Origin: Rhizobium sp. Q54
Lineage (GTDB): Bacteria; Pseudomonadota; Alphaproteobacteria; Rhizobiales; Beijerinckiaceae
Reading direction: 5' to 3'
Assembly: GCA_945878875.1 (NCBI GenBank)
Contig: CAMCUC010000001.1
Location: forward strand, 62,001 to 126,000
DNA length: 64,000 bases
The notes below the pieces were generated by a model. That model was not told the DNA's origin. It searched no databases and saw only the letters and a program-made list of their open reading frames with translations. Position numbers and translations under genes: made by a program. The first letter of the stretch is position 1. Each line of letters starts with the position of its first letter. Positions 27,295 to 37,553 of the stretch are shown here, one piece after another.

Positions 27295-28305
27295 TCAGCC
27301 CAGCCGCGCGACAAGGCGGGCGACGAGGCCTGCAATGGTTTCGCCTTCCGCGCGCGCCGCAAACGTCAGCGCCATGCGATGTTTGAGCACTGGCAGAGCC
27401 AGCGCCGCCACGTCGTCAAGCGATGGCGACAGGCGCCCGTCGAGCAAGGCGCGCGCTCTGGAGGCCAGCATCAAAGCTTGCGCGGCGCGCGGTCCCGGTC
27501 CCCACACGACATGCTTGGTGATCTCCGCATCGCCCTCGCCGGGGCGCGCCATGCGCACGACGTCGAGAATGGATTCCACAATCCGCTCGCCCACCGGCAG
27601 GCGTCGTACAAGTTGCTGGATGGCGACAAGATCTTCCGCGCTCATGGCCGCTTTCGCCTGCGCCTGATCGCCGCTCGTCGTCTCCAGCAGAATGCGCCGC
27701 TCGGCTGCGCGATCGGGATAGAGCACGTCGATCTGCATGAGAAAGCGATCAAGCTGCGCTTCGGGCAGCGGATAGGTGCCTTCCTGCTCCAGCGGGTTTT
27801 GCGTCGCCAGCACATGGAACGGGCGCGGCAGATCGTGGCGCTCGCCAGCGACCGTCACGTGATATTCCTGCATGGATTGCAGCAGCGCCGATTGCGTGCG
27901 CGGGCTGGCGCGGTTGATCTCGTCCGCCATCAACAATTGCGCGAAGATAGGCCCGCGCACGAAGCGGAACGCGCGGCGCCCGTCGGCGGCCTCTTCCATG
28001 ATCTCGGAGCCCAGAATGTCGGCGGGCATCAGATCGGGCGTGAATTGCACGCGGCGCGCATCGAGGCCCAGCACGGTGCCCAGCGTCTCGACGAGTTTGG
28101 TTTTGGCAAGGCCCGGCACGCCCACCAGCAGGCCGTGACCGCCCGCCAGCAGCGTGACTAGCGTCTCCTCCACCACCTGCTTCTGGCCGAAGATGACCTG
28201 CCCCACGGCGGCGCGTGCGGCGGCGACCTTCTCAAGCGCGCGCTCCGCCTGCTTTGTGGCGTCTTCCTCAAGCTGCGTGTTGGCGAAACCCTGGATAGCG
28301 CTCAT
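27295..28305 (-). CDS. MoxR-family AAA+ ATPase
   Basis: GLLVGVPGLAKTKLVETLG, TPDLMPADILGSEI, LMADEINRASPRTQSALLQSMQE. Confidence 0.93.
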   Translation of the reverse strand: MSAIQGFANTQLEEDATKQAERALEKVAAARAAVGQVIFGQKQVVEETLVTLLAGGHGLLVGVPGLAKTKLVETLGTVLGLDARRVQFTPDLMPADILGSEIMEEAADGRRAFRFVRGPIFAQLLMADEINRASPRTQSALLQSMQEYHVTVAGERHDLPRPFHVLATQNPLEQEGTYPLPEAQLDRFLMQIDVLYPDRAAERRILLETTSGDQAQAKAAMSAEDLVAIQQLVRRLPVGERIVESILDVVRMARPGEGDAEITKHVVWGPGPRAAQALMLASRARALLDGRLSPSLDDVAALALPVLKHRMALTFAARAEGETIAGLVARLVARLG

Positions 28306-28429
28306 TCGGCCTCCTTCGGCGCGCGCCATTTCCGTTTGGCGCCGCGCCCGCTACATTCATCTGCGACAGTTTAGAGGTCGCCGCGCGCTTGTCGATGGAT
28401 GTCGGCGCATCAATTTCTGGTTTGCGAAT

Positions 28430-29005
28430 ATGGCGGATGTAGACAAAGGCGATGCAGCGCAAGCTGTGAAGGGGCTCGGCGAGGTGCAGGCGCGCTTTCC
28501 TGTGCGCGGCCCTGCGCCCGTTCACCTGTGGAATCCACCCTTTTGTGGCGATATCGGCCTGAAAATAGACCGGAATGGGGCCTGGTTCTATCAGGGCAGC
28601 GTGATCGCGCGGCCCGCTTTGGTCAAGTTGTTCGCCTCGATATTGCGCAAGGATACAGACCGCTATGTGCTGGTGACGCCGGTCGAAATGGTGTCGGTGG
28701 AGGTGGAGGACGCGCCGTTTATCGCAGGTGAAATGTGGCTCGAGCAGGGCGAGTCCGGCCCCGTTCTGGCTTTGCGCACCAATGTCGACGACGAGGTGCG
28801 CGTGGGCGCGGACCATCCGCTGCGGTTTGAAGCTGGCCCCGCTGACGGCCTCAAGCCCTATGTGCTGGTGCGCGGCGGGCTGTGGGCGCTTGCGTCGCGG
28901 CCCATTGCGCTGGCGCTGGTCGAGCTGGGGGAGACCCGCGACGGAATGTTTGGAATCGAATCAGGCGGCGCCTTTTTTCCCATCTGCCGGGAGGGCGATC
29001 TTTGA
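28430..29005 (+). CDS. DUF1285-family protein
   Basis: VHLWNPPFCGDIGLKIDRNGAWFYQGSVIARPALVKLFASILRKD; divergent from the MoxR cluster, upstream of nudix and cca. Confidence 0.85.
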   Translation: MADVDKGDAAQAVKGLGEVQARFPVRGPAPVHLWNPPFCGDIGLKIDRNGAWFYQGSVIARPALVKLFASILRKDTDRYVLVTPVEMVSVEVEDAPFIAGEMWLEQGESGPVLALRTNVDDEVRVGADHPLRFEAGPADGLKPYVLVRGGLWALASRPIALALVELGETRDGMFGIESGGAFFPICREGDL

Positions 29006-29667
29006 CCAGCCCGCACCCGTTGTTCTCGGCGCAGGATTTTGCATGGCGCGCCCGCGCCCGCCTGACGCTGGACTTGCCCGCCGACGCCTTCCATCGGCCG
29101 ATGGCGCCCGATCATGCTCATGATGATATTGCGGCTCCGCCTGCGACGATAGCCATTCCCGCCGCCGTGCTGATTGCGCTGGCGCCGCGCGTTGATGGTG
29201 CCCACCTCATCTTCATCCAGCGCTCCAGCGCTTTGCGCGCCCATGCTGGCCAGATCGCATTTCCCGGCGGGCGCATGGACCCCGGCGACGAAGGCCCCAT
29301 CGCAACCGCGCTGCGCGAGGCGCATGAGGAGATCGCGCTGCCCCCGCAAGCCGTGACGCCGCTGGGCTTTCTCGATCCCTACCAGACCGGCTCGGGCTAT
29401 CGCATCGCGCCGCTGGTGGCGCTTGTGGCCCCGCCGTTTGAGCTGGCTTTGTGTGCGCATGAGGTCGCCGATTGTTTTGAGGCGCCGTTGTCGTTTCTAA
29501 TGAACCCGGACAATCACAAGCTCATCAAGCTGGAGCGCGAGGGCCGCTTGCGCAGCTTCTATTCCATGGCCTATCGAGACAATCTGCAAGACAATCAGCA
29601 TGTGCGCAACATCTGGGGCGCAACGGCCGCCATGGTGCGCAATTTGTACGAGAGGCTTTATTTGTGA
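29002..29667 (+). CDS. NUDIX CoA-pyrophosphatase-like hydrolase (TTG start)
   Basis: Nudix box GGRMDPGDEGPIATALREAHEEIAL; HAGQIAFPGG. Confidence 0.87.
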   Translation: MTSPHPLFSAQDFAWRARARLTLDLPADAFHRPMAPDHAHDDIAAPPATIAIPAAVLIALAPRVDGAHLIFIQRSSALRAHAGQIAFPGGRMDPGDEGPIATALREAHEEIALPPQAVTPLGFLDPYQTGSGYRIAPLVALVAPPFELALCAHEVADCFEAPLSFLMNPDNHKLIKLEREGRLRSFYSMAYRDNLQDNQHVRNIWGATAAMVRNLYERLYL

Positions 29668-30935
29668 CAGCGCGCATCATCGACGGACATTTGATCGACG
29701 CTCCCTTCCTTGACGAGCCGCGCTTGCGCCGATTGATGCTGGCGCTCAACGGCGACGGCGAGGAGACGCGCATCGTCGGCGGCGCGGTGCGCAACGCGCT
29801 TTTGGGCGAGCCTGTGCACGAGGTCGATCTGGCCACGACCGCCTTGCCGGAGGTGACAATTGCGCGCGCAAAGGCCGCCGGCTTCAAGCCCATACCTACG
29901 GGCATTGAACATGGCACGATCACCATCGTGGTGGACGGGGTTCCGTTTGAAGCCACCACTTTGCGCGAGGACGTGGAGACGCACGGGCGCCACGCAACGG
30001 TTCGCTTTGGCCGCGATTTTCGTATGGACGCCTTGCGCCGCGACTTCACTATCAACCAGATGTCGGTGGATGCGCACGGGCGCGTGCATGATTACGCTGG
30101 CGGACAGGCCGATGTCGCCGCGCGCCGCGTGCGCTTCATCGGCGATGCAGCCACGCGTATTGCTGAAGATTATCTGCGCATCCTGCGCTTCTTTCGTTTT
30201 CACGCCGCTTATGGGCAGGGCGAGATGGATGCGCACGCATTGCACGCAAGCATTGCGGCGCGCGGGTTTCTCGATGGTCTGTCACGTGAGCGCGTGCGCG
30301 CCGAATTGCTGAAACTGCTGGCCGCGCGCCACGCCCGCCACGTGGTGGAGGCGATGACGCACGCTGGCATTCTTGGCCCCGTGCTTGGCGGCGCGCCCAA
30401 TTCTGATCGCCTTGCGCGGCTGGAAAGCGTTGAAGCGGAATATGATCTTGCGCCCGATCACGTATTGCGCCTCGCCGGGCTGGCCGTCCAAACGCGCGAG
30501 GATGCCGACCGCTTGCGCGAGCGTTTGCGATTGTCGAATGCAGAGCATTTGCGCCTGGCGCACGCGGCAAACGCGCTGGCGCCGCTGCATTGCTGCGAGG
30601 CGCCGCCCGATGCCGCACGCCTGCGCCGCCTGCTCTATGTCCATGGCCGCAAGCCGCTGCTCGACGCGCTCGTTCTGGCCCATGCCGAGAGCCGGGCCGT
30701 GATCGACGATTCACGCTGGTGCGCAGGCTTTGCCTTTGTGCGCGATCATGCCGAATTGAAACTCCCCTTCGCTGGCGCAGATTTAATCGCGCAAGGTTTT
30801 GCGCGCGGCCGAACAATCGGCGCCGCGCTGGCGGAGCTTGAAGCTGCATGGATGGCGGCGGACTTTCCTTCTGACGCCGGGGCGCTGGAAAACATGCTGG
30901 AGCGCGTTACGAAGGGGGCGCGGGGCGCAGATTAA
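29664..30935 (+). CDS. cca: CCA tRNA nucleotidyltransferase / polyA polymerase family
   Basis: TRIVGGAVRNALLGEPVHEVDLATTALPE; RDFTINQMSVDAHGRVHDYAGGQADV; GTG start. Confidence 0.93.
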   Translation: MTARIIDGHLIDAPFLDEPRLRRLMLALNGDGEETRIVGGAVRNALLGEPVHEVDLATTALPEVTIARAKAAGFKPIPTGIEHGTITIVVDGVPFEATTLREDVETHGRHATVRFGRDFRMDALRRDFTINQMSVDAHGRVHDYAGGQADVAARRVRFIGDAATRIAEDYLRILRFFRFHAAYGQGEMDAHALHASIAARGFLDGLSRERVRAELLKLLAARHARHVVEAMTHAGILGPVLGGAPNSDRLARLESVEAEYDLAPDHVLRLAGLAVQTREDADRLRERLRLSNAEHLRLAHAANALAPLHCCEAPPDAARLRRLLYVHGRKPLLDALVLAHAESRAVIDDSRWCAGFAFVRDHAELKLPFAGADLIAQGFARGRTIGAALAELEAAWMAADFPSDAGALENMLERVTKGARGAD

Positions 30936-30960
30936 AAGCAAAGATGAGAATAGCCCACCC

Positions 30961-31488
30961 TCACCCCTTGCGCACAACTCCCGTCACGCCTTCAAACGCG
31001 CCGTCCGCCAGCTCGCACACCAGCACGCGCGCCGGATCGACCGGGCCGGGCATGGCGAGGCGGCCTGCGGGGACGCGCTTGAAGCCGAAGCGGCTGTAAT
31101 AGGGCTCGTCCCCAACCAGCAGCACCAGCTTGCCGCCGGCATTGCGGGCGGCTGCGATGGAGCGCATGGCCAGCGCCTCGCCGATGCCGCGCGAGCGGAA
31201 GGCGGGCTCAACGGTGAGCGGGCCGAGCAGCATCAAATCCGCATCGCCGCATTTGACCCGCGTCATGATGTTGGAGCCCACCAGCAGCGTGCCGACATGC
31301 GCCACGTAAGACATAGCAAAATCAGGCGCTACGCCCTCGCGTAGGCGATAGGCGGTGCGCGCGAAGCGTCCCGGGCCGAAGGCGCGCTCGTCGAGTTTCT
31401 CGATCTGCGGCAGGTCCGAGGCGTGCAGCGGGCGCAGGCCTAAAGCTGGCAAATCGGGCGCGTGGGGCAATTTCTCAAACTCGCTCAT
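30961..31488 (-). CDS. GNAT-family N-acetyltransferase
   Basis: LMLLGPLTVEPAFRSRGIGEALAMRSIAAARNAGGKLVLLVGDEPYYSRFGFKRV. Confidence 0.9.
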   Translation of the reverse strand: MSEFEKLPHAPDLPALGLRPLHASDLPQIEKLDERAFGPGRFARTAYRLREGVAPDFAMSYVAHVGTLLVGSNIMTRVKCGDADLMLLGPLTVEPAFRSRGIGEALAMRSIAAARNAGGKLVLLVGDEPYYSRFGFKRVPAGRLAMPGPVDPARVLVCELADGAFEGVTGVVRKG

Positions 31489-31526
31489 ATTGCTTCACTA
31501 GAGCCAGAAACGCGGCGTTGCAAATC

Positions 31527-31991
31527 TCACCAGAACGCGTCCGTGGGCGCCCCGTCAAGCGCCTCGGCCAACCGGGCCAGCGTGGCGCGCGTAACCCCGT
31601 CGGGCATGGCGTGCCGTGGGAAGAAACCAGCCTCCGCGATCTCATGATCGGGCGCGCGCACGCCCAGCACCTCAAAGTCACGCACCAGATAAACCGCCAC
31701 ATGATCGCGCGGCGAGGCGGAGCGGTTGAAGAACATTCCGTGCAGGATGGCGGGCGCCCGCATCCGGACCGCGCCCTCCTCCTCCACCTCGCGCGCCAGC
31801 GCTTCCAGCATCGATTCGCCCGCCTCAACGCCGCCGCCCGGCAGGTGCCAGCCCGAGACATAGGTGTGGCGCACCAGCAGAATGCGGTTTTCACTATCTG
31901 CGACGATGGCGCGCACCCCCAGCGTCATTGGCCGGGCAAAGCGGAAATAAATATGCATCAGCCGCGCGCTGATCCGCTCAAATCGCATCAA
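31527..31991 (-). CDS. NUDIX-domain hydrolase
   Basis: HLPGGGVEAGESMLEALAREVEEEGAV nudix box. Confidence 0.88.
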   Translation of the reverse strand: MMRFERISARLMHIYFRFARPMTLGVRAIVADSENRILLVRHTYVSGWHLPGGGVEAGESMLEALAREVEEEGAVRMRAPAILHGMFFNRSASPRDHVAVYLVRDFEVLGVRAPDHEIAEAGFFPRHAMPDGVTRATLARLAEALDGAPTDAFW

Positions 31992-32102
31992 AGTGTTTTC
32001 CAGACCTGTTTCATAGCCACCAGACCTGCGCGCGAAACAAGCCCGCCGTCAAACGCGGGCGCTGTAGCTGGACCGCAGGGGTGGAAATTCACGGGCGTTC
32101 GC

Positions 32103-32118
32103 TTTAGAAACGTTCTAA
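32103..32118. promoter_or_regulatory. Irr-box / iron-control-element-like motif upstream of mbfA
   Basis: TTTAGAAACGTTCTAA, 35 bp before the TTG start, resembling the ICE motif TTTAGAA-N3-TTCTAA. Confidence 0.65.
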
Positions 32119-32153
32119 TTGAAACCGCCAGCCAATCCTGCCCGGAGCTTTCC

Positions 32154-33125
32154 TTGAAGACCTTCGCCGAACTCAACGAGCGCGAAATTCTCGCCGTCGC
32201 TATCTCCTCCGAGGAGGAGGATGCGCGGATTTACATGTCGTTCGCCGAAGATCTGGCCGAGCGCTATCCGGCCTCGTCCAAAGTTTTCGAGGAAATGGCT
32301 GACGAGGAAAAGGCGCACCGGCATCAATTGCTCGACATGTACGAGCAGCGCTTTGGGCCAAACTTGCCCCCCATCCGCCGCGAGGACGTGAAGGGGTTTC
32401 TCAAGCGTCGCCCGGTCTGGCTGTCCAAAAATCTGTCGCTCGATACGATCCGCAAGGAAGCGGAAAACATGGAATTTCAGGCGCAGCGCTTCTATCAGCG
32501 CGCCGCCGAGCAGACGCGGGACGTCAACATCCGCAAGCTTCTGGGCGATCTGGCCGAGGTCGAGAAAAGCCACGCGGGCATGGCCGGCAAGCTGGAGCGC
32601 GCGCACCTGACCGAATCAGCGCGCGACGAGGAAAACGCCACGCGCCATCGCATGTTCCTGCTGCAATATGTGCAGCCGGGGCTGGCTGGCCTGATGGACG
32701 GCTCGGTCTCGACGCTGGCGCCGCTGTTTGCCGCTGCTTTCGCCACGCAGAACAATTGGCAGACGTTTCTGGTGGGGTTGGCGGCTTCCATCGGCGCGGG
32801 CATCAGCATGGGGTTTGCAGAGGCCCTGTCGGACGACGGCTCGCTCACCGGGCGCGGCTCGCCATGGCTGCGCGGCGTGATCTCGGGCACGATGACGACG
32901 CTTGGCGGCATATTCCACACCCTGCCCTATCTGGTGCCCGATGCGTGGCCCAACGCGTTCTGGATCGCGACCGGAATCGCGGGCCTGATCGTGGCGATCG
33001 AGCTGTGGATCATCGCATGGATTCGCGCGACTTATATGGACACGCCGTTCCTGCAAGCCGCGTTTCAGGTCGTGGTCGGCGGCGTCATCGTGCTGGCGGC
33101 GGGCATATTGATCGGCGGCGCGTGA
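32154..33125 (+). CDS. mbfA: Membrane-bound ferritin-like / VIT1 fusion protein MbfA
   Basis: Erythrin domain (AISSEEEDARIYMSFAEDLAERYP...EEMADEEKAHRHQLLDMYEQRFG) plus VIT-like membrane region GLAGLMDGSVSTLAPLFAAAFA; TTG start. Confidence 0.88.
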   Translation: MKTFAELNEREILAVAISSEEEDARIYMSFAEDLAERYPASSKVFEEMADEEKAHRHQLLDMYEQRFGPNLPPIRREDVKGFLKRRPVWLSKNLSLDTIRKEAENMEFQAQRFYQRAAEQTRDVNIRKLLGDLAEVEKSHAGMAGKLERAHLTESARDEENATRHRMFLLQYVQPGLAGLMDGSVSTLAPLFAAAFATQNNWQTFLVGLAASIGAGISMGFAEALSDDGSLTGRGSPWLRGVISGTMTTLGGIFHTLPYLVPDAWPNAFWIATGIAGLIVAIELWIIAWIRATYMDTPFLQAAFQVVVGGVIVLAAGILIGGA

Positions 33126-33160
33126 GGCTTGCGGCGTAAAGCCACGGCTTGCGCCGTTCT

Positions 33161-33177
33161 GCGGGCTGGAAGCCCGC
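33161..33177. repeat. GCGGGCTGGAAGCCCGC palindrome (same family as at 60.35-60.5 kb)
   Basis: Reverse complement of GCGGGCTTCCAGCCCGC found at ~60391-60407. Confidence 0.6.
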
Positions 33178-33194
33178 ATTCTTTCAGCACATAG

Positions 33195-35351
33195 CTAGCC
33201 CGCAATCTTCGAGAAATCCGCAACGCTGCGCGTCGCGCTGCGCAGGCCATTCAATAGACGCAGGCGGTTGAGCCTTTTGGCGGGATCGGAATCGTTCACC
33301 GTCACCTTCTCGAAGAAAGCGTCAACCGGCGCACGCAATTGGGCGAGCGCTAACATGGCGCCCGCGAAATCCTCGCGCGCGATTGCTGCGGATGATTGCG
33401 TCGAGGCGCCGAAAAGCGCTGCGGCGAGGGCCTTTTCTTCATCCAACTCAAACAGGGCCGGATCATAGGCGCCGTCGAACGAGGCGCCCTTTTCCTTCTT
33501 CTCCTCCGCCCGCACGATGTTGGCGGCGCGCTTGTAGCCCGCCAGCAAATTCTTGCCGTCGTCGGTGCTCAGGAACGCGCCCAAAGCATCCACCCGGCGC
33601 ACGATCATCAGCAGATCGTCGCTGTTTTCGCCAAGCGCCGCGTCAATGAGATCGTGACGTGCGCCCTTTTCGCGCAGGTAGACTTTGAGGCGCTCGTGGA
33701 TGAAAGCCAGCAAATCATCAGCCAGCGTTTGCGCCTGGATGGCCGGATCAAGTCCGGGGACGGCCATGACGACGAGGTGTTGGCGCATGATTGTTTGCAG
33801 CGGCGCCCGCACCGCATTCTCCAGCACCAGCCGGATAACGCCCAGCGCGGCACGTCGCAGCGCATAAGGGTCTTTGCTCCCCGTCGGCTTCTCGTCAATC
33901 GCCCAAAAACCCACCAGCGTATCGAGCTTGTCGGCCAGAGCGACCGCAATCGACACCGGACCAGCCGGAACAAAGTCGCTCGGCCCCTGCGGTTTGTAAT
34001 GCTCTTCAATCGCGGCGCACACGTCCGCATGTTCGCCCTGCAAGGCCGCATACCGGCGGCCCATCAGGCCTTGCGTCTCGGGGAATTCGCCCACAACTTC
34101 CGTCGGCAAATCGGCCTTGCACAATTGCGCGGCGCGGTCGGCCAGCTCCGGATCGGCGCCCACCAGCGGCGCCAGAGCGCGCGCGAGCGCACGAATACGC
34201 GAGACGCGTTCGCCCTGCGTGCCAAGCTTTTCATGGAACACGATGTTGAGCGCCTGCAATTTTGCAAGCCTCTGGTCGAGCGGCCTGGCGCGGTTCTCGT
34301 CCGTGACGTAATCGGGCAGAGCAGCCTGATCGGTCTTCCAGAAATACAAGGCGTCCGACAGGCGCGCGCGGACCACGCGGGCGTTACCGCCGGCTATCGC
34401 CATTCCGCCGTCGCTGGCTTCAATATTGGAGACGAGCAGGAACTTGTTCGACAAGCGCCCATCCGGATGGCGCAGCACGAAGCATTTTTGGTTGGCGCGA
34501 ATGGTGGCGCGCACCACTTCGGCGGGAATCTCCAGAAAGGCTTCGTCGAACGCGCCCATCAGCACTACGGGCCATTCCACAAGACCCGCCACTTCCTCCA
34601 GCAAGCCTTCGTCCTCCACCAGCTCCAGCCCCTGCGCGAGAGCCAGATCTTTTGCATCGTGCAGGATGATGTCCTTGCGGCGCGCCGCGTCGAGCACGAC
34701 CTTCGCCTTCTCAAGGCTGGCCATATAATCGTCGAGACGGCGCACCTTGATTGGGTCAGGGCTCATGAAGCGATGGCCGCGCGTGACGTCGCCCGCAATG
34801 ATCCCGTCAACCTCAAAGCGCACGATCTCGGGGTCTTCGGTCTCGGGTCCAAAGGTGGCTATGATCGAATGCAGCGGGCGCACCCAGCGCAGCGTATCCG
34901 GCTTTGTGGAGCCCGCGCCCCAGCGCATGGATTTGGGCCAGGGAAAAGTGCGCACAATTTGCGGCAGAACGTCTGCCAGTACGTCAAGCGTGGCGGCGCC
35001 CGCCTTCTCGAGGATGGCGACGTAGAACTCGCCCTTGCCCTTGGGGTCAGTCTCGATCTTGGCCTGATCGAGCGACTCGAGACCAGCAGCGCGCAAAAAT
35101 CCCTGCACGGCGGCCTCGGGCGCGCCGACGCGCGGGCCTTTCTTTTCCTCACGCACGTCCGGTTGGCGGGCGGGCAGGCCTGCGATGTGCAAAGCCAGCC
35201 TGCGCGGCGTGGCGAAGCTCGCGGCGCCCTCATAAACCAGCCCGCGCTCCACCAGCGCATTCGTCACCAGACGCTTCAGGTCTTCGGCCGCCTGCTTTTG
35301 CATGCGGGCGGGGATTTCTTCGCTGAACAATTCCAGGAGCAGATCGGGCAT
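33195..35351 (-). CDS. glyS: Glycine-tRNA ligase beta subunit
   Basis: [48 protein letters not shown]-like segment. Confidence 0.95.
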   Translation of the reverse strand: MPDLLLELFSEEIPARMQKQAAEDLKRLVTNALVERGLVYEGAASFATPRRLALHIAGLPARQPDVREEKKGPRVGAPEAAVQGFLRAAGLESLDQAKIETDPKGKGEFYVAILEKAGAATLDVLADVLPQIVRTFPWPKSMRWGAGSTKPDTLRWVRPLHSIIATFGPETEDPEIVRFEVDGIIAGDVTRGHRFMSPDPIKVRRLDDYMASLEKAKVVLDAARRKDIILHDAKDLALAQGLELVEDEGLLEEVAGLVEWPVVLMGAFDEAFLEIPAEVVRATIRANQKCFVLRHPDGRLSNKFLLVSNIEASDGGMAIAGGNARVVRARLSDALYFWKTDQAALPDYVTDENRARPLDQRLAKLQALNIVFHEKLGTQGERVSRIRALARALAPLVGADPELADRAAQLCKADLPTEVVGEFPETQGLMGRRYAALQGEHADVCAAIEEHYKPQGPSDFVPAGPVSIAVALADKLDTLVGFWAIDEKPTGSKDPYALRRAALGVIRLVLENAVRAPLQTIMRQHLVVMAVPGLDPAIQAQTLADDLLAFIHERLKVYLREKGARHDLIDAALGENSDDLLMIVRRVDALGAFLSTDDGKNLLAGYKRAANIVRAEEKKEKGASFDGAYDPALFELDEEKALAAALFGASTQSSAAIAREDFAGAMLALAQLRAPVDAFFEKVTVNDSDPAKRLNRLRLLNGLRSATRSVADFSKIAG

Positions 35352-35527
35352 GATGAAGCCAATGCGAGGTTAAGCCGGAGGTTTGCGTTTTTGTTAGTCG
35401 CAACCGGCCCCGATGTCACGGGCCGCGGATGCTTCCCGCCCACGGTTCCTTTCAACGTATGGTGCATGAAAAGTTAAGTTCATGCCCGACTTGCGTTTGA
35501 AAGGTTTGTTTTCCCGCCGAGCGCGCG

Positions 35528-37330
35528 TTAGCTCCCTAGCCCGCCCGTCGTTTTTGGCCGCAGCTTTCTCAACACGCGGTCGCGAAAATTGATGGGCCGC
35601 TCATAGGCGCTGGCGGGGCCGCCTTCCTCGCGGATCAAATGAATCTGGCGATCATGAAACGGCTCAAGCCCCGGCCTGTGGCCAACATGGATCACCATCG
35701 TCTTCGTCATTTCGTCGCGCATGTATTCCATCAGCTTGAACTGGCTCAGCTCGTCCAGCGCAGACGTAGGCTCGTCCAGAATAAGAATATCGGGCGGATT
35801 CAACATGGCGCGCGCGAAGGCCACGCGTTGCTGCTCGCCGCCCGACAGTACGCTGGTCCAATTGTCAGTCTCGTCCAGACGCGGCGCCAAATGCGAAAGA
35901 CCGCAGCGCACCAGCACGTTTTCAAACCTCTCATTGGGCAGGTCAAGCTCCGCATGGGGATAGACAAGCGCGTCGCGCAGCGTGCCCAGCGGAAAGTAGG
36001 GCTTTTGCGGAATGAACGACACAAGCGCCTTTGGCGGTATCAAAATTTCGCCGCCGCCCCATGGCCACAGGCCTGCGATGGCGCGAATGAGCGTACTCTT
36101 GCCGCTGCCAGATTCCCCGCGTACCAGCACTTTCTCGCCCGGCTGGATCACAAGTTCGGCGTCGGCGATCATCAGCTTGCCGTCGTGCTGCGAGATATGC
36201 AGCGCGCACAAATGCACGCAATCGTCCGGGCTGTCCCTGATCTCGATGGTCTCGCTGCGCCCGTGCTTGCCGATGGTCGCGTCAAGCCGGTCGAGCGCGT
36301 CGTTGAGTTCGGCCACGCGCTGGGCGGCGGCGAACCAGTCGGCCAGCCGCATGGAATTGTCGGCGAGCCAGTTCAGCGCCGTCATCACCTGCACGAAGGC
36401 CGCCGCCGACTGCATGAGCGAGCCCAGCGACATCTCCCCGGACAGATATTTGGGCGCGCCCAGCAGCAATGGAATCACCGGCGCCAGCACCATGTTGGAG
36501 CCGATCAGCCACGTCATGCGCCCTTGCTGAACCATCACGCCATACCAGCGCACAACAACGTCGCGCAGCGTCTCGTTGAGGCGTTCGCGCTCGTCCTCGT
36601 CGCCGCCGATCAGCGCAATGGTTTCCGCACTGTCCTTGACGCGGGTCAGCTCGTAGCGCAATTGCGCTTCTCCCGCAGCCTTTTCCTCTACGCGGCGCAC
36701 GAGCGGGGCGCCCAGCAGATACATGGTTCCGCTGGTGAATGCGGAATAGATAATGCAGGCGATGACCAGATAACCGGGCACATAAAAGCCGCCGATTTCA
36801 AGCCCGCCGCCGATGAACCACAACACGCCGATGAACGACACCGCAGCCAGAACCGCGTTGAGCACGCCAAGCGAGAAATCAACCAGCAGCTCAACGCCAA
36901 GCCGCGCATCGTCGGACATGCGCGCCTCAGGATTCTCGGCGTCGCCGCCCACAATGCTGAGTTGATAAAAGCGCCGCTGCGAAAGCCAACGCGCAAACAG
37001 GGATTCGGCCAGCCATTCGCGCCAGCGTATTTGCAGCCGCATCCGCAAATGCAAAAGCCCGGCAGCCATGGCGGCTGACAGGATCGCCAGACCGATAATC
37101 AATCCGACGCTGAACCAGATCGTCGCAAGATCCTTGCGCTCCAGCGCATCGAAGAAGTATTTATGCCAACGGTTCACCGCCAGCGCGGCGCCAAGGTTGG
37201 CGAGCAGAAAGCAAACGACGCCGGCGCTGAGCAACCACGCCCTGCGCCTGGTATCGCCGCGCCAGAAGCCAAGCGAAAACTTGAGAAAGCGCCGCGCGCG
37301 GCCTTTTGCCGGCGGTACAAATCGCGTCAT
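35528..37330 (-). CDS. ABC transporter, fused permease/ATPase (SbmA/BacA-YddA-like)
   Basis: NRWHKYFFDALERKD, LRMRLQIRWREWLAESLFARWLSQRRFYQL; Walker A GESGSGKSTLIRAIAGLWPWG, LSGGEQQRVAFARAML. Confidence 0.9.
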   Translation of the reverse strand: MTRFVPPAKGRARRFLKFSLGFWRGDTRRRAWLLSAGVVCFLLANLGAALAVNRWHKYFFDALERKDLATIWFSVGLIIGLAILSAAMAAGLLHLRMRLQIRWREWLAESLFARWLSQRRFYQLSIVGGDAENPEARMSDDARLGVELLVDFSLGVLNAVLAAVSFIGVLWFIGGGLEIGGFYVPGYLVIACIIYSAFTSGTMYLLGAPLVRRVEEKAAGEAQLRYELTRVKDSAETIALIGGDEDERERLNETLRDVVVRWYGVMVQQGRMTWLIGSNMVLAPVIPLLLGAPKYLSGEMSLGSLMQSAAAFVQVMTALNWLADNSMRLADWFAAAQRVAELNDALDRLDATIGKHGRSETIEIRDSPDDCVHLCALHISQHDGKLMIADAELVIQPGEKVLVRGESGSGKSTLIRAIAGLWPWGGGEILIPPKALVSFIPQKPYFPLGTLRDALVYPHAELDLPNERFENVLVRCGLSHLAPRLDETDNWTSVLSGGEQQRVAFARAMLNPPDILILDEPTSALDELSQFKLMEYMRDEMTKTMVIHVGHRPGLEPFHDRQIHLIREEGGPASAYERPINFRDRVLRKLRPKTTGGLGS

Positions 37331-37553
37331 GGTTTCTCAACGCCTCCCGGGGCTTCGTCGGCTTTGGTGACGGGTCAACTGCTATCGCGACCTTGGCGTT
37401 CCCTTTCGGCCTCTACGAGCTTGGCAAGGGCGCCTTTACGCCGGGCGTGCGGCGCCTTATATGCTCAAGGCGTGCAAAAGAGTGGGACCGGCCAGACGCG
37501 GCCGGTATTTTCAGGCCTCACTTATGCTCATCCTGAGTAAAAAGAGCGGTCGC

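Noticed and set aside
33396-35477. 693-aa plus-strand ORF antisense to glyS
   Set aside because: Mirror-frame artefact of high GC; glyS on the minus strand is unambiguous.
35639-37078. 479-aa plus-strand ORF antisense to the ABC transporter
   Set aside because: No domain-like pattern; the minus frame has Walker A and LSGGEQQ signature motifs.
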